The notes beneath the pieces were generated by a model. The model was not told the origin of the DNA. It saw only the letters and a program-made list of their open reading frames with translations, and did not search any database. Shown in pieces: positions 27,870 to 33,438 of a stretch of DNA of 33,438 bases. Every line of letters starts with the position of its first letter. Position 1 is the stretch's first letter. The translations under genes were made by a program, and so were the position numbers. This DNA is from a virus: IMG/VR virus record IMGVR_UViG_3300029893_000044, positions 1 to 33,438 of that record, one strand, 5' to 3'.

Positions 27870-28181
27870 TTACTTAGGCGCGACCACCGTCCTGGTGCAG
27901 ACGTCGACCGCAGAGCACGACGTGATGGTCGCGAGGCACCGAGGGTTGACGAAGATCCCGTTCTCGTGCAGTTCACGGCAGACGTCCCCGAAGCGGGTCC
28001 CGCGCTTGGTCGGTTTGCCCTCGGGGCAGCTGAGCTTGATCAGGTTAGCCTCAGCTGCGTCGCAGAACTGAGTGTCGGTGACGACCGGCGTCGGAGCGGG
28101 GGTCGGGGCTGGAGCAGACGCCGGCCCGCAAGCGCCTACCAACGTCACCAGGATGGCTAGAGACAACGCGAGCTTCTTCAT
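27870..28181 (-). CDS. Small lipoprotein
   Basis: A 103-residue protein with a lipoprotein signal peptide (MKKLALSLAILVTLVGAC, lipobox LVGAC). A PAPTPAPTP linker leads to a small domain with several cysteines (FCDAAEANLIKLSCPEG, DVCREL, RCLATITSCSAVDVC) that probably form disulfides outside the cytoplasm. Phage lipoproteins often act in superinfection exclusion or as outer spanins; which applies here is unknown. The ATG overlaps the upstream stop (ATGA). Confidence 0.75.
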   Translation of the reverse strand: MKKLALSLAILVTLVGACGPASAPAPTPAPTPVVTDTQFCDAAEANLIKLSCPEGKPTKRGTRFGDVCRELHENGIFVNPRCLATITSCSAVDVCTRTVVAPK

Positions 28182-28426
28182 CGCTTACCACCTCGGAAAG
28201 CGTCCACGGGTACCATCTTGAGCGCGCCTGCGGCCATCTCGAGCGTCTTCCAGAAGTCACGCAAAGCTGCCTCGTCCTTGATCTCGCCGGAAGCCACCCG
28301 TGCTGCGATCATGCGTTGAAGGTCCTCACGAACCTTCTCCTTCGCCATGTACTCGCGTGAGGCCTTGATCGTCTCTTCGAGCACGATGCGGCGCAGCTTG
28401 TCGACGTCGTCTTCGCTCTTGCTCAT
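28178..28426 (-). CDS. Hypothetical helical protein
   Basis: An 82-residue, wholly helical and charged protein (MSKSEDDVDKLRRIVLEETIKASREYMAKEKVREDLQRMIAARVASGEIKDEAALRDFWKTLEMAAGALKMVPVDAFRGGKR). No family recognised. It begins five bases after the upstream stop, and its stop overlaps the lipoprotein start (ATGA). Confidence 0.75.
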   Translation of the reverse strand: MSKSEDDVDKLRRIVLEETIKASREYMAKEKVREDLQRMIAARVASGEIKDEAALRDFWKTLEMAAGALKMVPVDAFRGGKR

Positions 28427-28431
28427 GGGTC

Positions 28432-28863
28432 TTACTTAGGCGATCGCTTGGCTGCTTCCGCAGCGAGCTCCTCATACGACGGCACGTCGAGCCCGATCGG
28501 CGCTGCTTGCGGCGACAGCTGCGGCATCGGGATGACGTTCGACGGCATCGTCGCTTGCGCTTGAGCGAGAGCCTGCGGTCGGTACCAAACACGCTGCATC
28601 TCGACGGTCCAGGTAGCCTGCTGCTGGAGGAACTGCTCGAAGTTCTTCCTCAGCTCGCCGAGAGCGTCGTCGATGGTCTTGTGGATGTTGCCCGGGATGG
28701 TCTTGAGGTCGAAGGTGGTCATCTCGGCGCCGCCGCGGACGAGGTAGCTGATCTCCTCGCCCGCCGCCGTCCGACGACGGATCTCCTCGCAGACGAGGAG
28801 CGGGACGATGCGCTGCGTCTCTCCTGAGACCACGTACAGGATCTGTCCGACGTCGAACGCCAC
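28432..28863 (-). CDS. Hypothetical protein
   Basis: A 143-residue protein. The beta-rich N-terminus (FDVGQILYVVSGETQRIVPLLVCEEIRRRTAAGEEISYLVRG) resembles small barrel proteins such as those at 32431-32834. A helix (IDDALGELRKNFEQFLQQQATWTVEMQRVW) and a proline/glutamine-rich tail follow. GTG start, two bases after the upstream TGA. Function unknown. Confidence 0.75.
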   Translation of the reverse strand: MAFDVGQILYVVSGETQRIVPLLVCEEIRRRTAAGEEISYLVRGGAEMTTFDLKTIPGNIHKTIDDALGELRKNFEQFLQQQATWTVEMQRVWYRPQALAQAQATMPSNVIPMPQLSPQAAPIGLDVPSYEELAAEAAKRSPK

Positions 28864-28865
28864 TC

Positions 28866-29183
28866 TCAGTCCTCCAACTTGTAGATGTACATGGTCGGCA
28901 CGTCGTGCGCTGAGACAGCGTACGAAGGCGCGCTGTCACCGACCGTCACTCCGGTCTTCTGACACGCGTTCGAGATCTTGTCCCAGATCGTTTCTTCGAC
29001 AGAAGCGCGGTGGGTCGCGCCAGCGAGCAGCTGGCACACGTTCCCTTCGACCGTCTCGCCTTCCTCTTTGACAGGTGTGCTGAGGCCGAACACGTCACGG
29101 AGGAACTCCAGCTCGTCGCGCGTGAACGGCACGTCGATGGTGGAGGCGCTCGCCCCAGGCTTCGCGCGCTTCTTAGGCGACAT
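28866..29183 (-). CDS. Hypothetical protein
   Basis: A 105-residue protein (MSPKKRAKPGASASTIDVPFTRDELEFLRDVFGLSTPV...) with a basic N-terminal tail and a predicted helix-rich core. ATG 29183 is chosen; an in-frame ATG at 29192 would add three residues. Its first 11 bases overlap the 3' end of the GIY-YIG gene. The original upstream neighbour was probably the gene ending at 29961. Function unknown. Confidence 0.75.
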   Translation of the reverse strand: MSPKKRAKPGASASTIDVPFTRDELEFLRDVFGLSTPVKEEGETVEGNVCQLLAGATHRASVEETIWDKISNACQKTGVTVGDSAPSYAVSAHDVPTMYIYKLED

Positions 29184-29934
29184 CGCGTTCAACCTCGCGG
29201 TTTCGAGCGTGACGTTCTTTTGCTTTGATGCTCATCTTCAACCTTGCTTCGTCTGACATCTTAGTCCCTAAGCGTTTTGCTCGGATCTTCTGTTTCGTGT
29301 CTTCGGATACAGTGCGTCCAAGTTGCGCTTCGCTCATAGCTCGACGATGTTCATCAGACAGAGGCACCCCTTTATGAGCCAAGCTCATCTTCTTTCGAGC
29401 AGCTTCTGACATCTTCTTCCCAGTATGAGCAGCAGACATCTTTCGGCGTGTTGCCTCTGAGTGTGAAATGCCAACTCTAGCGTCGCGAGCTTGCGCCTGA
29501 ACTTCTGGTCTTTGGAATTGACACAACCCAAGCTCAACCAAGGCAGATTGCGACGCCGACATCTTTGCTCGAGTTACAGAGGATACCTGTTTCCCCAAAC
29601 ATGCTTCTGAAATCTTGCGTCGAGTTGCCTCAGAGGCCGCGCAACCATCGCCCCCTAAGGTTCTGTTGTAACCTTTTCGAGGTTGACAAGCCTCAAGTTG
29701 AGCGATGATCTCGCGTTCTGCTGACGCGGCTTCTTCGAATGTTTCGCACGTGTGAACCACGTCGTGTTTCCATATCTCGAAACCGTACTTGCGCAACGCT
29801 CGATGGAAGTAGTAACGGCTTCCGTTGCGCGCGTCGTTCCGATGACCGTACCAACGATCATCCATAGATTGACTGCTCAACCCAACATACACCTTTGAAT
29901 TGAGCAAGTTAGTGATCACGTACACGATGTACAT
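29173..29934 (-). CDS. GIY-YIG homing endonuclease with long NUMOD3 array
   Basis: A 253-residue protein. The GIY-YIG core reads YIVYVITNLLNSKVYVGLS, followed by DDRWYGHRNDA, YGFEIWKHDVV and a glutamate in SAEREIIAQLEA. It continues GYNRTLGGDG and then an unusually long run of seven or so NUMOD3-type repeats (SEATRRKISEACLGK, SEATRRKMSAAHTGK, SEAARKKMSLAHKG, SDEHRRAMSEAQLG, SEDTKQKIRAKRLG, SDEARLKMS). There is no clear terminal helix-turn-helix. It is located between the gene ending at 29961 and the 28866 gene on the same strand. Clearly richer in A and T than neighbours. Confidence 0.92.
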   Translation of the reverse strand: MYIVYVITNLLNSKVYVGLSSQSMDDRWYGHRNDARNGSRYYFHRALRKYGFEIWKHDVVHTCETFEEAASAEREIIAQLEACQPRKGYNRTLGGDGCAASEATRRKISEACLGKQVSSVTRAKMSASQSALVELGLCQFQRPEVQAQARDARVGISHSEATRRKMSAAHTGKKMSEAARKKMSLAHKGVPLSDEHRRAMSEAQLGRTVSEDTKQKIRAKRLGTKMSDEARLKMSIKAKERHARNREVERDVA

Positions 29935-29960
29935 GCTCAGTAACTAGATCATCGATGAAT

Positions 29961-30239
29961 TCAGGATGCGTCGTCCTTGGTCAAGATCTCCACGAACATG
30001 TCGAACGTGTGCTTACGCTCGACGCTCGCGCGGATCTTCACCGTCTTCAGAGCTTGGTTCAACGTCTTTGTGTCCAGACGTTCCGAGTACTCCTCCACGA
30101 TCTCCTTGCGGTCCGCCTTGAGCAGGTCGATCTCCGCGTCCACCCCTCGGAGCTTGCTGACGAACTCCTCCACCAGGCTTCCCAGCTCCTTGAGCTCGTC
30201 CGGCTGCGTCGGGAGCACTGTTTCCTTGTTCTTGGCCAT
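29961..30239 (-). CDS. Coiled-coil protein, possibly GapR/DUF2312-like
   Basis: A 92-residue helical protein. LGSLVEEFVSKLRGVDAEIDLLKADRKEIVEEYSERLDTKTLNQALKTVKI has the coiled-coil-plus-short-helix layout of GapR (DUF2312) DNA-binding proteins, but the match is from memory and weak. GGAGG lies 11 nt before the ATG. Most of the gene (30013-30239) is also covered, in another frame, by the end of the InPase protein gene. Third-position GC is higher in this frame, which marks it as the selected one. Confidence 0.7.
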   Translation of the reverse strand: MAKNKETVLPTQPDELKELGSLVEEFVSKLRGVDAEIDLLKADRKEIVEEYSERLDTKTLNQALKTVKIRASVERKHTFDMFVEILTKDDAS

Positions 30240-31794
30240 GTGCGGTCGTTCCTCCGCTCGGAGCTGACGACGCAGCCGCTTGCTGCTTGACCGGCTCGAG
30301 CGATGCGATCATACGCCGCACAGACGTGGCGTACGGGCTCTGGTCGTTAATTCCCGTCTCGGACAGCTGCTTGAGCAGCTCCTTGAGACGGCTCTCGTAG
30401 TACGTCGCCATCGACGCCTTGACCTGCTTGACGACGGTGTCGTCGAAGACCTGCTTCTCCTCTGGACCTAGCTGCGCGTACTCCGGAGGAAGCGACCACG
30501 AGCCTCCTGAGGCTGCTGCGAGGTCCTGAGCGGACTTCGCGTTCAGGATGGGCGCCATCGTCGACTGCAGCTGCGACGTGGACTGACCCTCGATAGAAGC
30601 CGCGTCCTTCTGCATCTGCTGAACGATAGGCAGCTTCTTGACCTGAGCCTGGAACTGCTTCGAAGTGAGGATGTCAGCGAGCTGCTCGCCGGGCGTCTTA
30701 GCGCGCGCGGGCTGAGCTTCGGTCATCGGGTCGAGCCCGAGCATGCCCTTCAGAGCGCCGACAGGGATGGTCGAGACGCTGTCGAAGAACTCCGTCGGGA
30801 TGTGAGCCTCGTAGGCTTCCAACGCTTCATCCTCTGAGCCGAAACCGACGAAGGCCTTGTACTCGTCGAACGAACCATCAGCGTGGTTCTGGGTGACGAT
30901 GTAGACCTCAGGAGCATCCATGTCCTCGCCGACGAAGACGTCGAGGTCCTCACCGTCGCCACCTTCTGTTCCTTTGATGAACCCGTAGTCGTAGAGGTAC
31001 GTGCGCTCCCAGTCCTCGCCCTCTTGGTTGGTGCCGGTCTGCACGAAGCCCTTGGGACGGTCGATAGCGATCTCGAGCCCTTTGAAGTCGACCTTCTTGG
31101 CGATGTCGCCGTTCTCGCGCAGCGCGCGACGCAAGCTACGACGGAAGCTCTCACCCTTGACAGGGAGAGGTCCAGTCGCGCCGTACAGCCCCGCACCAGG
31201 CACGCTCGCGCCGAACAGACGGTTGCGGATGTCACGGAGGTACAGAGCGAGCGTGTTGGAACCCTCTGCGATGGCCTCGTAGACTGACAGAGCAGCCTCA
31301 GGCTTCGAGGTGATCGCTTTGTACGTCAGCCACGTCGTCGGATCGTGCATGAACGCGAAGAGCTGGATGTCTGGGTGGTTCCAGTTCTCGGCGACAGCCT
31401 CATACGCCGGCTTGTACTTCTCTTTGATCTTCTCTAGGTACTTCTTCTGGATCTTGTCGACCTTGTCGTAGTCAGCCTTGAACCCTGGCAAGAGCGCGTC
31501 GAGCACGGTCTCGATAGCCTTAGACATGAGCGCGATGACGCGCACGCCGGTCTGACCGAGCTCGGCGCCGACGACCTTTGCAGCATCTACGAAGGGCTGT
31601 ACAAAGATCGAATAGAGAGAATTTCCATACGTTCCCATACCCATAGAAGAGCGTGAACCTTTGGATGAGCCTCCGAAACCGCTAGACCACGGCGTTACAC
31701 CACCATAGCTTTGTCCATAGCCATAGTCTCCCAATTCTTCGCGCAGTTGCTTGCGAATACATTCGCGTAGCAGTCGTCGTTCGTTGCGTTTCAT
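30013..31794 (-). CDS. Polyvalent virion-type protein with inorganic pyrophosphatase-like (InPase) domain
   Basis: A 593-residue protein. It opens with the tag MKRNERRLLRECIRKQLREEL and a glycine/serine/tyrosine-rich stretch. A helical region follows (QPFVDAAKVVGAELGQTGVRVIALMSKAIETVLDALLPGF), then a second tag-like segment (SFRRSLRRALRENG). The InPase-like domain spans about residues 240-310 (IDRPKGFVQTGTN, YDYGFIKGTEGGDGEDLDVFVGED). This domain is known from phage polyvalent proteins that are thought to enter the cell with DNA. Helical segments and a Gly/Arg-rich tail finish it; the tail lies over the 29961 gene. Start supported by the gene boundary at the GIY-YIG stop. Confidence 0.75.
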   Translation of the reverse strand: MKRNERRLLRECIRKQLREELGDYGYGQSYGGVTPWSSGFGGSSKGSRSSMGMGTYGNSLYSIFVQPFVDAAKVVGAELGQTGVRVIALMSKAIETVLDALLPGFKADYDKVDKIQKKYLEKIKEKYKPAYEAVAENWNHPDIQLFAFMHDPTTWLTYKAITSKPEAALSVYEAIAEGSNTLALYLRDIRNRLFGASVPGAGLYGATGPLPVKGESFRRSLRRALRENGDIAKKVDFKGLEIAIDRPKGFVQTGTNQEGEDWERTYLYDYGFIKGTEGGDGEDLDVFVGEDMDAPEVYIVTQNHADGSFDEYKAFVGFGSEDEALEAYEAHIPTEFFDSVSTIPVGALKGMLGLDPMTEAQPARAKTPGEQLADILTSKQFQAQVKKLPIVQQMQKDAASIEGQSTSQLQSTMAPILNAKSAQDLAAASGGSWSLPPEYAQLGPEEKQVFDDTVVKQVKASMATYYESRLKELLKQLSETGINDQSPYATSVRRMIASLEPVKQQAAASSAPSGGTTAHGQEQGNSAPDAAGRAQGAGKPGGGVRQQAPRGGRGDRPAQGGPQGDRGGVLGTSGHKDVEPSSEDGEDPRERRA

Positions 31795-31804
31795 TGTGTT
31801 CTAA

Positions 31805-32434
31805 CTACCGTCGCCAGGTTTTGTGTTTGACAATGGACCACACGGTAGCAGTGTTAAGGCCGTACGGCTCGCCAAGCTCGCGACACGACACGTTCTCGTT
31901 GGCGTAACGCACACGCAGTTCATCGACGATCGCCCAGGTTGCTTTCGCACATTGACTGTTCTCGCCGGTATTTGACACGCGATTACGTTCGTTACTCTCA
32001 GTGGTGTGACGAATTCCCAAACGCGGATGCTTCGTACCAGGCTTGTGGATACTCCACCGCGCGATCCACTCCTTCGTGTGTCTGATCCCGGGATTACCCT
32101 CACCTCCATGAGTGGCGTTCTTCAGAACGGCACCAGTGATACGGACGGCTGCGATCCAATAGATCTCGGCCTCGCTCAACGTCTTCTTGTCAAGCTCGCG
32201 CTCGCCGGTCAACGGTATCTCCTCCAAGACGACGAGCTCAGGTTTCAGACCACGTTCGATGAGCGCTCTAAGCCAAGCGTTCTTCTTCGTGTTAGTCGTC
32301 AGCTTGACACGTGAACAATGAGACGACAGACGTCGTTGGAAGTTTACAGCGAACCCAATGTAGTGGAGACACCCATCGCGCGGATCAATGAGCCCGTAGA
32401 TGCCGCTTTTCAAGCGCTTCTCGATGGACCTCAT
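31805..32434 (-). CDS. GIY-YIG homing endonuclease
   Basis: A 209-residue protein. The GIY-YIG core reads GIYGLIDPRDGCLHYIGFA, then FQRRLSSHC, WLRALIERGLKPE and a glutamate in SEAEIYWIAAV. It continues THGGEGNPG and ends with a helix-turn-helix (CRELGEPYGLNTATVWSIVKHKTW) similar to the VDxT copies. The first half resembles the 4180 copy, so the gene may be a chimera of two subfamilies. Its ATG overlaps the upstream stop (ATGA), and its TAG lies 10 bases before the InPase gene ATG. It sits between the 32431 gene and the InPase gene. Confidence 0.9.
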   Translation of the reverse strand: MRSIEKRLKSGIYGLIDPRDGCLHYIGFAVNFQRRLSSHCSRVKLTTNTKKNAWLRALIERGLKPELVVLEEIPLTGERELDKKTLSEAEIYWIAAVRITGAVLKNATHGGEGNPGIRHTKEWIARWSIHKPGTKHPRLGIRHTTESNERNRVSNTGENSQCAKATWAIVDELRVRYANENVSCRELGEPYGLNTATVWSIVKHKTWRR

Positions 32435-32640
32435 TGCGCCTTAAGTACCCGGACGAGGTGTTCTTCGAGGTACTCCGGGTGCATCTGCACCCAGCGACCA
32501 GGTAGCAAGCGAGATTCGTGCTCGTATAGAACTCGCATATCCCAGACCCACCCTCCTTTCGCGTGTTTTATTTCCTTGGTACCAACGATCAAGTAGACGC
32601 CGTTCTCAGATCGCCACACGTCTCCGATCCTGCTTTTCAC
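32431..32640 (-). CDS. Small barrel-like protein, paralog of next upstream gene
   Basis: A 69-residue protein (MKSRIGDVWRSENGVYLIVGTKEIKHAKGGWVWDMRVLYEHESRLLPGRWVQMHPEYLEEHLVRVL) with a strand-rich SH3-like look. The opening GDVWRSENGVYLIVG parallels GQIYLSETGEGNSFEHVLVL in the neighbour at 32637, so the two may be a duplicated pair. GTG start in a GTGA overlap. Function unknown. Confidence 0.7.
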   Translation of the reverse strand: MKSRIGDVWRSENGVYLIVGTKEIKHAKGGWVWDMRVLYEHESRLLPGRWVQMHPEYLEEHLVRVLKAQ

Positions 32641-32834
32641 GCGATCCTCTCGCACATCCGCCAGAGAGTCCTGGCGTGCACATTGTACTTCTTGCCAGTC
32701 TCGAAGATGTAGATGTCGGCTCGAGCCAACGTTTCGGGACGATCGTCCTCCACGTCTAGCACCAAGACGTGCTCGAACGAGTTCCCTTCGCCAGTCTCGC
32801 TCAGGTAGATCTGACCCACTTTGACGTCTACCAT
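32637..32834 (-). CDS. Small barrel-like protein
   Basis: A 65-residue protein (MVDVKVGQIYLSETGEGNSFEHVLVLDVEDDRPETLARADIYIFETGKKYNVHARTLWRMCERIA). Predicted beta barrel followed by a short helix, distantly like the 32431 product. The ATG lies inside the last codons of the upstream gene (ATGGTAG overlap), and its stop overlaps the next GTG. No family recognised. Confidence 0.7.
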   Translation of the reverse strand: MVDVKVGQIYLSETGEGNSFEHVLVLDVEDDRPETLARADIYIFETGKKYNVHARTLWRMCERIA

Positions 32835-33169
32835 CCCACGTTCTTCCGTTTGAAAGGCGGTCGACCGATGCGTCGCTTGTTCCTCTCGGCCTCCGACGGG
32901 TCCCACCAGGACAGCTCACGACGCTCCGACAGAGGTCTTCGCACGAGCGTCACACCCGTCAGCTCCTTCCACAGCGCGACCACTGCGAGCTCCAGGTCGT
33001 TGAACTCCGGGATCTCCTTCGACAGTCGATCGCGCTTGCTGAACAGCGCACGGTGCTCGTTGTCGAGCTCTGTGAGGATCTCGTGCTTGACGACGGACCA
33101 GTCGTCGGTGTGTCGACGGACCCAGCAGACAGCCATGCGCACCGCGTCGTCGATCCGTGCAGGGAGCAT
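32828..33169 (-). CDS. Hypothetical protein
   Basis: A 113-residue protein with a helical N-terminal half (DDAVRMAVCWVRRHTDDWSVVKHEILTELDNEHRALFSKRDRL...FNDLELAVVALWKEL) and a basic tail (ERNKRRIGRPPFKRKNVGW). The tail may bind nucleic acid. The ATG shares a base with the Nudix gene stop (TGATG). Function unknown. Confidence 0.75.
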   Translation of the reverse strand: MLPARIDDAVRMAVCWVRRHTDDWSVVKHEILTELDNEHRALFSKRDRLSKEIPEFNDLELAVVALWKELTGVTLVRRPLSERRELSWWDPSEAERNKRRIGRPPFKRKNVGW

Positions 33170-33438
33170 CAGTCCTCAGGGAACAGGAGCGTCACAGCGG
33201 ATCGGAGCGACGCGAACAGGTTCTGCTGCGACTGCATAGCGTTCGGCAGTTGATCGACCGAGCACCAAGCGACGACCGCGTTCTCTCCGTCGGCCGGAGC
33301 TGGCTCCTTGAGCGGGTCCTCAGGCACAGCCATGTAGATGATGACCGTCTTGTCCTCGTCCTTGAGCTTCACTTGGGTGGATCCGAGGATGTGCGGGAGG
33401 ATCTGGACGGCGACGCCGGTCTCCTCTAGGGTCTCACG
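33169..33438 (-). CDS. Nudix hydrolase, N-terminus outside window
   Basis: The frame is open to the right edge. It opens with RETLEETGV, the conserved core of the Nudix box (REUXEEXGU) that binds Mg2+. Downstream are IIYMAVPEDP, a beta segment WCSVDQLPNAM and a terminal helix (NLFASLRSAVTLLFPED). Nudix enzymes cleave nucleoside diphosphates linked to another group; phages use them on dNTPs, NAD or RNA caps. The front part of the Nudix box lies beyond base 33438. It is the most upstream gene of a four-gene coupled run ending at the 31805 GIY-YIG. Confidence 0.8.
   Translation of the reverse strand, partial: RETLEETGVAVQILPHILGSTQVKLKDEDKTVIIYMAVPEDPLKEPAPADGENAVVAWCSVDQLPNAMQSQQNLFASLRSAVTLLFPED

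Noticed and set aside
1-33438. CRISPR array, rRNA, tRNA or insertion-sequence transposase
   Set aside because: No regularly spaced repeats, tRNA cloverleaf, rRNA segments, DDE or serine/tyrosine recombinase motifs were seen on either strand by eye.

Overview
The window looks like part of a large, GC-rich tailed-phage genome, or a prophage of that kind. Genes are packed with ATGA, GTGA and TGATG overlaps. Many short unknown proteins sit beside phage-type enzymes: a FEN-family 5'-3' exonuclease, an endolysin with a proline-rich linker, a MazG-like protein, a virion-type InPase 'polyvalent' protein and a GroEL. The lysin's basic amphipathic C-terminal helix and a lipoprotein signal weakly suggest a Gram-negative host. 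I see no rRNA, tRNA, CRISPR array, integrase or large structural gene.

Layout. Positions 1-2982 form a plus-strand operon with unknown proteins, a MazG-like NTP pyrophosphohydrolase, a stand-alone class II aminoacyl-tRNA-synthetase core and a conserved phage protein. From 2983 to about 12110 most genes are on the minus strand: a methyltransferase, a full-length GroEL with a small beta-rich protein behind it, an MBD4-like DNA glycosylase, a BCS1-like AAA ATPase and an Fpg/Nei-type glycosylase. A short plus-strand island lies at 12168-12901. A second minus-strand block (12831-21792) holds two membrane-anchored zinc proteases, the endolysin, a PLP aminotransferase, a SpoT/MESH1-like HD protein, several unknown proteins, an HNH nuclease and a histone-deacetylase-fold enzyme. 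A single plus-strand gene lies at 21859-22179. The rest (22176-33438) is minus strand: a putative 2OG oxygenase, a zinc-ribbon membrane protein interrupted by an in-frame TGA, the exonuclease, a papain-like protease, a lipoprotein, the InPase polyvalent protein and a Nudix hydrolase cut by the window edge.

The dominant oddity is mobile DNA. Nine GIY-YIG nuclease genes and one endonuclease VII-like HNH gene sit at gene boundaries and look less GC-rich than their neighbours. The clearest case is at 8339-9093. There a GIY-YIG element has entered the MBD4-like glycosylase gene at a 10-bp direct repeat, displaced the old 3' coding end, and supplied a homologous replacement C-terminus encoded antisense to its own 3' end. 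Two other antisense GIY-YIG genes (6928 and 25327) show weaker signs of the same 3'-end remodelling. A further copy (11496-12110) appears to have removed the Fpg start codon. Several non-overlapping genes carry a TANNNT box 6-8 nt before the start codon, which could be a leaderless-type promoter.
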